DNA of 64,000 nt from Diphasiastrum complanatum (lineage: Eukaryota; Streptophyta; Lycopodiopsida; Lycopodiales; Lycopodiaceae). A program made the position numbers and the translations under genes. Below, in pieces: positions 38,101 through 52,500 of this stretch (positions are counted from its first letter, which is position 1; each line of letters opens with the position of its first letter). The DNA lies in NCBI GenBank assembly GCA_029204225.1, contig CM055111.1, forward strand, positions 6,884,961 through 6,948,960, written 5' to 3'. The notes beneath the pieces are model-generated. The model was not told where the DNA came from and made no database searches. It saw only the letters and a list, made by a program, of their open reading frames with translations.

Positions 38101-41100
38101 TCTAGAGTATTTTATTTAGCTTTCTCATACATATATGTTTTACTAATACCTTAAATTACATTAGTCTCATATCGAGTTTGTTTTTGTTTTCAAATCAGAG
38201 AGAATCACATTTGAAATTTACTTTTTCCATCTTATGTACCTTTAGGTACACCACATTCATGAATCTTTCTTTTTTTCTCAATAACCACAAGAAATTTGTA
38301 GTCAACATAAAAATCAACAAAATCACTAGTCTTAGTTCTCCATCTCACACCGTTTGATAGCATCTCATGAGAAACTAGGGCTGATATTCGCCAAGTTAAC
38401 ATTTACAAAGGCATGTCAAAAACAAGCACCCAAGAAATTGGATTCAAAACCAAGGCGATTTGTTCGTCATGATTCATAAAAAACCAGAATTGGAGTTAAT
38501 GATTAATTTGTCTTTGTTCTCCTTGTCGGTCTATATTGGTTAGATTGTCATTATTAAGCTGTGTAAAATGTCCTATCAAGGCTTCAAACCACAATGAGGG
38601 TGCTTTTAGGAGCAGGTAAGTGCATTTCAAGACCTAAACTTGCCTCCCACACTTACCCCCAAAGCAATAGAATTATAGGGCTTTACCCTTTTTGGAGGTA
38701 AGTGCAAGTGTACCAGATTCAAGGTTGGATTACAAAACCATGGCATTGATTGGATATCGCCCCTTGATCCCACAATTGGTGTCAAGAAGCTGGCTCTCGC
38801 ATCATCAACGCCAATGCCGCTCCTGGTAGCAAGTTCCTATGACTAGCCAACTTTTATTGATTTAGAGAGCTTTGTTCCACATGCCACCACTTGGCATCAC
38901 ATGGACGTGGATAAAGAAAAAATCAAGAAACATTAAAATCTAGAAAGAGAGAAAATAGCTTGCCTTATACCTAGGTAATTCACTACTATGAGAGGATGTG
39001 CTAAATGGTAGAAAAACTATAAGGGATAGTAGTTGCAACTCAAGACGAGGTCTTAGCTCCCCTTGCTAGAAAGGTGTCTTGGCACTTGCCATGGCATGGC
39101 AACAGCCCTAGGACCACAGTCAATTCAGCAATTGAAATTACCTTCTCAAACTTGTTAATAAAGTGGAATTTCCTCAAACCAAAGTTGACTACCATTTGGG
39201 TTTCAATGTTTAGCAAAAGAGCCAATCGAAAGCGTAACACAATTTCATCCCCGCACAAGGGTGAGAGTTATCTCTATTGATGACAACGCTATGTTGTGAA
39301 GACCAATCAATCCTTGACGTCGATGCTATGTCAGCAGTACTATTCAGTTTAGATGTGGTTCTCCATACATTTGTCATAGCTTGTGCCTTTGAGTGTACCC
39401 TACATGAGCATAAACTCTATAGAGCTCTAGGAATGGTCCAAGTTGGCTCCCATCACTTGTGATGGAGCTCTGTGTTGGTTAAGTCTCTCAACATCGCCCT
39501 CCCACGGGATCCATGTATGTTGACATATTGGCTGCTCGTATTTTGAATTGGTTGCAAGCTCGAGTTTACGAACTCGAGAAGTTACGTGTTTTCCCCTAGC
39601 TCCTTCTAAGTTGCTTGTGCTACACTTGGTAGTAGAGTCGACTAGCCTCAAGCCTTGTCGGTTTGAGCTGGAGCCATCTGCATGGAGGGCAAATGAGGCA
39701 AATTGTTGCCTAGTTAGATGAAAGCACGATTTCTGGCATGTTGGAGTGGAGATGCATATTCAAACTGTAAGTAAGTATTGATACAAATATGTTCTTATTT
39801 GTAGTTAGATGCTAGTACGAGATGGTTTCCAAATAGTTCAACTATTTGTACAAAGGTTGATGAGTCACTGTGCTGCCGAGCTATTGTTAGGATGGTCACA
39901 CTAACGAGTTTTGTGGAACTAAGAGTTGACCCTAAAATTGAGTGAAATGCACAATCAGTCTTTGGTAATGGACCAACAGGGTTGGAGCACAATTGAGTCA
40001 AAGTGCTACTAATAAGGGCGAAAGCACATAACATGCTCTTAGGCCAATCTCATGGGTTCCATTAGTAAGCAACTTGGTAAACATCTTGAGCGAGGCTCAC
40101 TCAAAGGGAGACTGTCTTTGTGAACTTGTTAGTAGAGTAGCCTAAATATCTTTCGAGTCTTAGTACACGTTTTCTACTTGGTTTGCATGGTTGCTCAAGA
40201 TGCAAGAAGCTATGAAGTTTGGGAAAGAATGTTTTCTTTCGGAGGCTAATACCGCAATAAGACTAGAGGACCAAGAAGTGCATGGGGTGTCAATATATAA
40301 GGCTAAATACCCTGATTTGGAACCCTACAAGAGATCACATTTGTAACCTTCTACATTCTTTCCATTTCAGTATAAATAGGGACCAGGGATCTACCATTTC
40401 TCGGATTATGAGTTTGGTGTCTTGAGCTTCTTGTAGGGGAGCTTTTTCGAGATTTGCCTAGGCATCGGTAGCCATCAATATTCATCAATTTTTCTTAGTT
40501 GGAGATTGCTTTGTGAATGCTATTTGTTGTTTTATGCTTTCATTGATACCAATATCTATGATTAGGTGGATAATAAAACCTTTTACAAAGGACCCCAAAG
40601 CATCAAATCAATCAACTTGTCAAGCCTGCCAATTACTCTAATTGTAATACTCTGGGGCCCCTTGAGGGAGCCTTCCAAGAAACAATCAATTAGGACTTAC
40701 AGTTGACATCACCAGGCTCATTTGACTAGACGTCCAACTGAGTCCTGTCTACAAGTTTCTAAAAAGTACGAAAAGCATATGAATGAGAATAATTATTGGG
40801 GGCCTTAGAAATAGTAAATTGGGTCACGTGTCAGATATATCTTAGGGTCTAGAGTAGCCTCAATGCTTTATTGACTTTAAAGATGTCTTTAGTACTATTG
40901 AGAAATATTTGACTTACACACAATTCCTAATAACTATCTTGAACAAACAACATATTTCTACAAGCTTGCATTGAGTCATAATACTAGCCTACTAGACAAG
41001 AATCTATCAACAAGAAGCTTTTCTTGTAATAAAGAAAACCATTGCATCCAATTGACTTAATAGATCAAATCCCTGGAAGTTGAGTCATCTTATACAATCA

Positions 41101-44100
41101 AATGCACCTCCACATGAAAGTTAACAATGGCTGAATTCTCTGTGGCCTGCCTCACTCTGGTATTTATATCTGCACAGGTACAGAGATGAATTTTGGAGCA
41201 GAAAATAGTCTATGCTCCAAAATGCTCATCGAGGATAAGGATCACAGAATCTGAATTCATGATATTTATTAACAGTGAGAGATGAGTATTTTCTGTGTAA
41301 AACATAATCGCATTTTGGATAGCCATGAATCTGTGACATAGAACAGAAAATTTGAAAGACACTTACGATTTGAGGCCCTTTTGCTAAGCTATAATCATTG
41401 CACTGTAATCTCAAATGATCTTCAACAAACATTAACAGCACTAGCGAGTTTCTGCACAACGATAATGATTTCTGAGTTGCTGCCTCAGCTTCAGCCTTTG
41501 CTGCATTTGCATTAGAATTCTCGGCAGCAACTGCTGCTGCTACAGCTGCAGCATTTTCAGCCTGAAAATCATACCCAAAACAAATTGGCCAGAATATTTT
41601 CAGTATAATGCCATAAAAAGATGTTCAACCATTTACGATGGACCAAAGAGGAAGTACATTCACAGAAAACAAATTACCTCAAAAACATTAATCCTATAAC
41701 AGGTTTCAATAGAGTCAACTTGACAATAATATGAAGAACAATGAGATGATAACAAACATGTGTCTAATTCAATGTCTACTAGGTATAATCTATGAAGCAT
41801 ATGTTATAACAAAAGATTGAATCAAGTCACAATGTTCAAATAACAGAAAATATATTACTTAATGCCCCTTGAATGCCTCACTGCAGATTTTATTGCTTCA
41901 TAGCAGCAACAAAGTCTCCACATTTCAAATGTATATTAATAAGTAAATTTTTACTGTGTTGCAACCTGAGTTTATGTACATGGAACTTTAACCCAGTTAA
42001 GAAAGAGAAGTTCTAGATGCACAGGCTCAGCTAACTTATGCAACACCAAACTACTAAAACTCATAAAAGTTATGAGGGTGTTCTCATGAACAGAAAACAA
42101 TAGTCTTTGGTGAATTTAAGAATAGATAAAACCTCTTGAAAAGGTTTGCAAGCGGATTGTCACAGGAATTTATGAAAAAGCAGCATCGTACAGTTCACTC
42201 TAGCAAATAACTTTTGTGTTTAAGCTGGGTGTTGCAATGCATTGATAGCAATGTGTGCACACTTGTGGAATCTTTCCTACAATTTTGCTTATTAGCTGGC
42301 TGGAGATCAATTATATCAGTAGGTAGAGGTCCTTTCACCATGCAAGCTAATAGAATAGGGGAAATCGCGTGCAAAATCTTAAAGAAATTTCAAGGCACCC
42401 TCGTGGTCAAGACAAGGCTAGAAAACAATGACAAACAAAATTGCAGCCTTCACCATTTCAATCTGAGTTTCCAATCATTGGTCATCTGGGTCACTGGCAC
42501 TCATGTGGCAGTAAATGCATTCATAAAACGGTGTTTAGTGGATGTTGTAGAAGCATTCTAGCTGATTTTTAGAACTTGAACATAATGTGTGGTAAATCAG
42601 CTAGAATTAATGTTTATGCAATTGCAATGAATCAAGCTCATAAGTGCAAAATGGTCAGCTTAGTTTTTTGAAACACTTGCTGGCTGGCAATAATCCTTCT
42701 TGGAATTCATGAATCCAAAAACGTGATAAACTTGTGCCATAGAAATGCTAGTAGTAAATGGGCCACAAGACTTGTAGGCTGCAGAAAATTATGTGATTGT
42801 TGCAAATTGTTGCAGGCCAATTTAGATCAAAAACTACGGCACAGGAAATATGCAGGAAAAACCTTTTCGTGTCACTTCATTTGACATAGTTGGTCAGCAA
42901 GCACAGATGTGAAACTATATTTGTTGTTCTATTGTAGGCTTGTAAATCAGATCAAGTGGAATGCCCTTCAGAGTTAATACATCATCATGTGTACTTCATA
43001 GCATTAATGCTAATCCTTGTCAGACATTGCTTTTATAAAAAAAATACATCAATGTTTACTTAAGCAAGCAGCAGCATCAAGTCTGAATGTTCAAGGAAAC
43101 AGAAACCACTGTACCTGTTTCTGTAACTCTCTGACTGAAAAATCTAGCAAATTTCCCAATAACCTCCTCTTAAACTTTGGCAATGACTCTTCACGTCTGC
43201 ACCAGCATCAAGTGATTAGATAATCCTTAAGCAGAAGCACGGCCACCGATCTGATTGCTATCCTAGACTTAACAACGACGTAATCCAAATGCCAAATATA
43301 TGGTTGTTTTATATAATAAAGGAAAAATCTCAGTTTAATATTTATTGCTGAAGTACGTGAGATCTATTGCAGCTTGACACTTTCCTGATTCAATCAAAAT
43401 TTGATACATCTACACTTAAAAAATGGAAAAAATTACTTATACTATGTTCTACGATCAATCCCTCGATTTTCCAAGAATGACCTAAGCCAAATCCTAGAAC
43501 AAAACAGAGATCATAACTTCTGATAGCAAAATCCCTTAAAGGAAATGCTCAGACATAGGAAATTGAGAATATTTCACTTTTACCATAAGAAAGGCATTTT
43601 GGTACAAGAGAGACAGAGACAATAAAACCAATATATTGAGCAGAGGACAAAGATATGAAATGAAATTAATGACTACAAAGTTATTCATTATGCAAAGTGG
43701 AAATGGATGGGACACTTTGCAAGAATTTCAGCCTTACGTCCATTCTAGTGACGACATCTTGAGTCTCATAGAGATTCAAGAGGATGTTTAAAAGTGGTGC
43801 AATGGCGAGTATGATGGATTTGTGAATTTCTAAGATTCAATGCAATTACAGAAAGGGCCTTGGAGTCGTTTTGCCTCCATCTAGAAATTGCAGCTGCATC
43901 AATATCAGGTTTGGCTTCTAAGCCTTCAGCCACGTCCCAAAGATCCTTTTCAAGCAAGAACATCCTCATCTATACGTTCCACATGTGGAAGTCTTCACCA
44001 TTGAACTTCTCAATGAGCATGATATCGAAGGATGAGAGTTATGAACACAATATCACCGATATGGCATCACATCATAAACTATAGACATTAATGATAGCAA

Positions 44101-47100
44101 ATGAGGCTCTCTACCTGAGAACATAATTTGCATATCACAAATATTTGAGGTTAAAGCTCTACCTACGCAATAGTAGGAGAGATCTCCAAGACAACAAGCT
44201 ATAAATATCAAAAAGATTAACACTCCTTGTTGAAGCTTTCACCAAAAGCTTTTTTGAAAGGGGAAAAACTTCAATTCCTCCTTTCAAATTAGCATACCTA
44301 AAATGAAAGGCACGTAAAGAAATTAATGATTTTTTTGCAGGATATTCATTTGGTCTTTCTAGGATGAGTTTTAAAACGAGAACAGTTCAAGTTGTTTCCT
44401 GATTAGGCAGTCTGCATATATTTTGCAAATGTTCAAGATAAAACAAACTAGAGAAATAACTTGCTAGCTTATAAATACATTTTCATTGTAAAAGCTTCAA
44501 TTTAAATCATGGCTAATAGGTTATAAAACGAGTTCCACTTACCTCATTCTTTGCTCCCCAATGCTAGATCCTCCAAGGATTGCTGACCATTCAGCGCACT
44601 GGATAACTGCCTCGACATCCTAGCCAAGCATATGATGTTAAAAAGCCAAGCATATGACATTGAAAAGCAGAATATTCTTTTAAAAGGTTGCTAATATAAC
44701 ATTCATCCATTTATGGAGGAATTGAAAAAAAAAGAAAAACATTTTGTATCATCTCATATTATTCACCCTATGAAGTCACCATCTATAAGAAAGATGAAAT
44801 AAAGATACTTATGTTTCTGCAAAAACGAATCAAAGCCTAGAATGAAGAATGGCAAAGAATTTATCGATGAAGATCTCCTTATACAAAAGTGGCTCAAGAG
44901 TTGTAGCCGAAAATCTTTCCAAGCCTCCATCTATGTCAAGGGCTTGGGGTAATCTGTTATAGACAAATTTCCAAGGCAGGTTCTTAGTTGCTCGATTACA
45001 AGATTCACATTGTTGAGTTTTGCTAGCAAGGTGGCAAGAATCTGTTGGATTTCAATGCTCAAATCCACTAAGTAATGAGCATCCTAGAAAACTCAACTTC
45101 GGCTTTTTCACAGTTTTCGCACCTTCGGGATTTTCGCACTTCGGGGTTTGTCAAAACTCAACTCCCAACACATCGAAGTGCCCGACTATCATCAACCGAC
45201 TTATTGACTTCCTCATCAGAAGAATAATCGATACATAAATTGTCAGACGACTTCAAGTATATCTCTGGCAGTCCATTTGACTTACTTGTTCCTACACTTA
45301 CAGTTAAGAGAAGACGGCCATCTAATGCATAACGGCTTCGATAAATTAAGCAGTTAGATTTTGTGTTCCCAATGCACTGAGCACTGACGTGCAATCATCA
45401 ATGTATAGCGTCAGCAGATCTAACATGCTCAGTAGGATGTATTCTAGTTAAAGTAACTAAGTTGCTAAGTAAACAAAAGTTCAACGATTATCAGCTAAAG
45501 CAATTTTGCGCCAACTCTCTCACGCTGATTCACACTCTTGTACTCATTTTTCTTATCAATCAGAGTGCAAGTTTTTGTCTCACTACTGTATTGTTCTATT
45601 GCGCATTGCTATTTTTGATTCATCTTGATTATTGCTGGTAACTACTGCACTTTCGATCCATTACTTCCGCGTGGAGTTGGCTGCCTTGTCTCCTCCCAAC
45701 CTTTGCTGCATAGATTATGATCAGGAATGCCCGTCTCTAGGCTCACTTATGCACAATCCTCAAGCACCCCCTCAACCCTGACCTTTCCTAACGTCGACAC
45801 ATGGCCAATTCCATGCACAGTCGACACTTGCCACTTGGCAGTACTTTGACACATAGGCAAGTGAGTAGGATGACATGTGTCACTCATACACTAGACCAAG
45901 TGTCCCGGTGAGCATGTGACACGTGTCATGTTTGACCGGTCAACCCTGACATGTGTCACTCATTCACTGGACCAAGTGTCCCAATGAGCATATGACACGT
46001 GTTCCGTTGACTAGTCAACTCTCCTACATTTTAGGAGGTCAGCCCAGCCACTCCTCATAAATGACCCAGTAACCCATGCCAAAGCTAAGCACGACTCTCT
46101 AAGGTCCAATGCCAACTAATTACAGTTTATTTACAATTTACTTACAAAAGGCACCACGGGCCAGTGAATTAGCCATTTTAGTAATTACAATAATTACAAA
46201 ATTTACATCTGTCTCTGAAAACTGTAAATGACCGGGACAGGGAGTAAAGGCTCTAACATCTTCACTCTCAGAATGTCTGATGCAGATAGTGTTTCGAGCC
46301 ATCTCAACACTTTCCAGAACCTTATGGAGCAGATGACTACAACAGGATCAGTCATTGAAGATTCAGATGCAGTAATGACTCTATTATCGAGTCTCCCTGA
46401 TGCCTATGAAACATGGGTCATGGCTATTTCAACCCAGCAACATATCACTCTATCAAGAGTCATCTCGATGCTACTACAAGAGGAGATCAGAAGAAATGCT
46501 TCCTCCTCTGGCTTAGGATCGGATCCACAAGCTCTATACACAGAAGTTTAGATCCAAAAGGTCTACCAAGTCAGACTACACTAACAAGAGGAGCAACATG
46601 CAGCAGCCTGTATCAAACACACCATCAACTTCAAGATCTTCATCATTCAATTGCTATCCAACGTTCTTCATGTTCCTAACCTTAACAAGAATCTTCTTTC
46701 GATAAGCAAAAATCATTGATTCTGGTCAGAGAGTCGAATTCGATACAGAGGGTTGCACCATACTCGACAAGTCTAGGAAAGTTTCAGCTTTAGGTAGATG
46801 ATGTGGCTATCTCTACAAGCTTAGTCACTGCTATTCGACAAATAGCCAAGCTCTTCATACATCGACTTCTGAATCTACTGATATTCTTTGGCATTTCAGA
46901 TTAGGCCATCTAAACTTCAATAGTATCCAGCAAATGTCGACTCAGAATCTAGTGCAAGATCTTCCTTCTGTTAACAAACCAACTTCTCCATGTGAAAGCT
47001 ATATTATCAATAAGCATGCTAGAAGTCCTTTTATTTCTGATTCAGTTCATACTTCCAAAGGTTTGCTTGATCTTGTACATACCGACATTTGTGGCCCAAT

Positions 47101-49513
47101 GCAGACTGCTTCGACAGGGGGAGCCGTTTATTTTCAAACTTTTATTGATGATTTCTCTCGACAAACTATCACCTATTTCTTGAAGAACAAATCCGAAGCT
47201 TTCAATTTCTTCAAACAGTTGAAGGCGTCTGCTGAAAATCAGACCCAAAGAAAGATCAAGGCTCTACATACTGATGGAGGGGGAGAATTCGTCTCCACCG
47301 AATTCAAGGACTTCTGCAAGGCAAATGGAATACATCAGCAATACACAACCAACCAGCTACTCACCTCAGTCCAATGGTGTAGTTGAGAGGAAGAATCGGA
47401 CACTCATCGAAAGTGCCAAGAGCATGCTGGCCCATGCCTCTCTTCCAAAGAAATTTCGGGCAAAAGCTGTTACTGCAGCTGCCTATCTGCAAAACCGATC
47501 CATCACTAAGGCCCTGAATGCAAAACACCCCATGAGGTGTGGACAGGATCGAAGCCATCATTCAAGCATATTCGAGTGTCTGGATGCATTGCTTACTCTC
47601 AGATCCCTGAAGATCTAAGAAAGAAGCTGGACGACACTAGCAGAAAGTCGATCTTCATCGGCTATTCCCCAAATCACAAGGCATACAAGCTCTACAATCT
47701 AGACACTCAGAAATCGTTCACCAGTAGAGATGTCATTTTTGTGGAAGACCGATTCTTCGACCACAAGGGGAAAGCTTCATCGATTTCCAATCCCAAAGTC
47801 GACAAATCGGAACAGCCGCTCGTAGTACGCAAGCCCGATATACTATCGTGGCTACAGATTATCTTACAAAATGGGTTGAAAAAGAAAAAATTGTGCGCGT
47901 AGCCAATGCTAGGTCCACCACTAAGTTTCTTTACGAGAATATCATTGTGCACTTCGGATGCCCTAATCGTCGTCTTCACATATACTGTTGGGCACTTAGT
48001 GGGTCCCGCCATGATATATTGTACAACTACACTAGATAAGTACGAGAGCACTAGCTTCATATGTGTACAAGCCCAACTCAGTAAGCGCAGTTAGTAAAAT
48101 AGTATAACTTGTATTCTAGGAATAAAAATTGCGCATTAGATTAAAATAAAATAATGTAGAGGCCTAAAGTCAAGCTTGTAATTTAAGCTAATGGAATGGG
48201 AGTCACTTGAATATTTGAGGGCTCTTGAGTTACAAAGGAAAAATCACATCATTGTGAGGACCCAAAGACTAAACTAGAACCACTAGATTTCTAGTGAAGG
48301 GCTTAGAGTAGAATCCTTGCCATTTTGAAGTAGCCAATCAAAAAGAAGGGGTAGGGACTTCCCCAAGAATAAAGTGGCACCTCTTGTACTCGCTTCTCAT
48401 GTTCATACAGGAGGAGGAGATTATGCCGATTTAATGACCAGCCATCCTTGCACCTCACCCTCTCATCGTTTTGATTTTCTTTTCAAAAAATAGACAGCAT
48501 TAATTTTGGCTCTAGCATTCTGAAACAAGCATTATGATGCAACTAAGACTAAAACAATGTCAAAAATTTGCAAAGGAAATCAAAATACCTGACGATAGGT
48601 TGGGACTTATGCCTAGAAATGCTAAGTGGCAAAGTTGACTTCATTTCAACACTAAGATTAAGTTGCAAAGAGCAATTTTTTGAATTCTTGCCTTTGCACC
48701 CGCTTGTAGGGCTTCAGGCATTGATTCTATGTGATGCTAATTTCCACTCTTTGTGGGAGATTGTTAGCCTGTGGCATGCAATGTCAATTTATGCCTCATT
48801 GATGCTAAAATTTGTGATTTAGTTTGTGATACTATCTTATACTTCCATATATCTATTCTAGCTTCCAATGTGGTCTTGGAGTCATTTTGTCCTAGATACA
48901 TTATTGATGAATAGGTCCATCACAATCACCCTATGCACTCTTTTGTAATAGCTTGCAAGATATTTCACTGATTCACAATTTGCGACACATCATTACTCAA
49001 CCTAGTCCAACAAATGTTTGTAACCTGATTCATCCTCTTATCTAGCCCTTAGCCAATCAATGTATCGAGTCATGTTGGGTCCAAGACTCTTGCCCCCGTC
49101 ACTTGAAGAAGAGTACCTATCACTTCCACTTGACTTACAATATTCCACAACTCTTGATAGAATGAGGCCGCAGTTTTCCCTGATTAAGTACACTATGGGA
49201 AACTATCCCCACACGGTAGCAATGCTAGTGAGACCAAGACCCATGGCAAGAGAGAGGAAGGGGAGGGAGGGGCTCAATTAGTGAGATGAGCATCAAAAAT
49301 AAAGAGCTTTACACGTAAAAGTCATGCTCTTTTGACAAGACAGGGTTAATTCTCGATTGGAAATCAAATTTCATACAACAATGCACGGATGATATGATTG
49401 ATCTTGATTCGGTCTCTCTTTTTATCAAGTTGATGAATTCGCATTGCACATCATGTTACTTTTTTAATCGATCCACTGGACAATTCATCTCATATAACAG
49501 AATGTTAACAAAG

Positions 49514-49587
<74 letters not shown>

Positions 49588-52500
49588 CTCCTGATATGGC
49601 TAGGAAGACAAGGGGGAGGATCTACCTTCCATCCATCTTCAATCCTCATGGAATAATGCAAAACAATAGTGAGAATACTATAAATGAGATCCTCAATGTC
49701 ATGGAAACTTGTATGATTGTCACACAATTTTCTCGCTTTGGCCTGCATATCAAGTATAGGTGATGACTTAGAAATGGTGGCACAAGTAGAATAATTCTTG
49801 AAAGTAAAGAGTGAAAGTGTATTTTAGATTGATGTCATGAGTTCATTTTAACTTCATCTTTATTTGAAATCAATACATGGTATGTGAATTGAAACCAGTA
49901 TTTGAAATGCACATGATCCCATAACTTAAATTTTTTAACCGTAATTCATTGAAATTTTGGGGTCGTCTCAAGTTTCAATCACCTACTTCATATTCCATCA
50001 ACTTGTATTTGAAAAGAAATTCCTTGCACTTTAAGAAATTGAGAATTTAGTTTCCATGATATCCAATGTCGTAGATTAGGAAGTTCATAGATAGTGACTT
50101 TTTGATGATTCCTTTATAGCCTATTATTTATTCAACACTCAACATTATCCATGCTATGTTTATGTCTTTAGTTTATAGTATAATGTCTTTGAGAAGAATT
50201 TTTTTTTTTGAAATTTAGATATATCCGAATATCCTAGAATAACTAAATGCAAAAAACAGATGTATGAACAACCTCATAGTTTGAGATCAAAATCTCAAGG
50301 ATCCAATCAGGCCACTCTGTCATAGTAGTAAGTTTGAATCTGTTTTCCGAACTTGTGCTTGCCAAAATGAATATATCCTGAATCATTGAGTAGAAAAAAA
50401 TTTGTCAGAGATAATAAATCAAACAAACTATCCTGATAGTACAAAGCTATGTATTTACTCATTAGCAACATTCCCTACAAGAGCAAATAGTCCTATATTT
50501 CAACTGAAAAACTTTGGCAAAGGAGCATTTGGCATCCTACAAGTTTCTACCATCAGGTATTGATACTTGACCATGACTCAAGGTAAGTTGGAGACCAACA
50601 ACGAGAATGGTGCAAAGCTCCAAATGTCATTATTGTGAATTCTAAGAGTACCTCAACCTTTGGCTCTAGTCACTAAAATCTACATGATCCTAGGTTTTAA
50701 TGGTGAAAGGATTTATAGGAATGGCTCTTCTATCACTAAATATATATTTAGATAAGAGAAGAAGAACTATGTTTACTCTTAAAATATGTGGGGCCCACAA
50801 AACTTGAAGAGGAACCCAAGAGAGCTCTTACTCCTAAAATATGTGGGGCCCCCAAATTCAAGATTCCATGCATAAAAGCTACCTATTTTCAAGATTTCAT
50901 TTGTGAGAACTACAGTTTCAAAATTTCATCCATGAGGGTTTACGTATTTTCAGGATTTCATCCATGAGAGATTAATATTTTTAGGGTTAAAAATTATAGC
51001 CCATCAGACTTGGAGGAGGGCATGAGGTCTCATCATTGTGCCTTATGATAGTCCCCAAACTCAATCTGGATGGTCCATTTTTGTGAGATTTGAGCTAATA
51101 CGCATTATGAAGTGTACAGACAGTATGCCTCTCGTTGTATCTTCTAGGAAGATTTACCAGAAAATGATATCCTTCAAGCAAATCTGCAAAATACAGTCAA
51201 TCTATATTTTTATGAGGCAAAGAGTAGCTGAAAAGAACTGATTCTCCCCTTTATAATCTCTATTATAGGGACTATTATATAGGCATATACCTGATCACAC
51301 AGCATTATCATCATATCACTCTGTTTTTTGGCCGCAACTACACACACCTTCTCATCTTGCTGAACCCAAGTATAATATGAGAAACTAAACCAAAAAGAAG
51401 ATTTCAATGGGTACTGGACAAGGTGCTTGCTAAAAGAAAGTCAACAAGTTACTTGCAAAGCACGCATTTGGATCTGTAGGGAAGCATGAGGAAGGGAACG
51501 CAGCAGTGCCATCAAAAGCTCAAAATTCTGGAACCAATGGTCGGAACACCACATAGTGATCCTATCTTCTGATGATAAAGTATTAGCCTGCATAAAACAG
51601 CTTTTTAGGAAGCTTGAATCAGGAAAAAACATACTATCAACTCCTTTTCCATAAAGACATACACTTTTCAAAGGATCCACTCTATTTCAACTGATCGATG
51701 CACCAACATCTATCAGATTCACACACACTTATAACAAGCCAAATGAGGCAGACAGGTCAGTCAATTGAGATCTAAATATAGAATAAAAACACATTCTCTT
51801 AAGAGAGCAAAAGCATCTTGTAAAGCAAGTAAAAATGCTTTATCTGGAGTAAAGATTGGCTAGTTGAGAGACGGAATGATTATTACGGGGACATTTGAAG
51901 GATAGACGGTGAGTCTTGCTGGCATAACAGAATCTTTGAAAGAAGAGGGAAAGATTAAGCACTTACGAAAGACAACAAACATTCAAAACCAGCAAAAGAT
52001 TAATGAAATAGAGGAGCACCTCTGAACCGACAACAGCTGCCAGTACAGCAGTATAAACGTCTTCCGTTAGTAGTGTGGACGGAGCAGCTTGGAATGCATT
52101 TTGCAAAGAATAGACAAGCCACATTCCTCTTTCTACCTCGGGAACTATATCGTCCACTCTATCTTGTGATCCTGAGGATATTAGCGCATCGGAGCTGGGT
52201 AGATCAAAAATGTTTGGTAGTTTCAAGTAACCTCCAAAAAGCATTGCTCCAAGAAAATTTATAATCTCAACCATCACATCATCAGTAACGAAATTTTCAA
52301 AATCTTGTTTTCCACTGCCTGTACTAACTGTTTCTAAATCTACTGAATCTGGTGAATTAATGTCAGGTTGTTCGGATTCAAAACGATCTCTTGAGCTTCT
52401 GCAATGCTCTTCAAGTTCCCCTGTCATGTCAGACAAACAGGAAGAGACTACCTCAAGTCCCTCTCCACAATTGTGGCTGGCATGTTCAATACCATTTTGC

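Noticed and set aside
49394-49748. SLSLSL and ERERER proteins
   Set aside because: They are translations of the (CT)n/(GA)n microsatellite.
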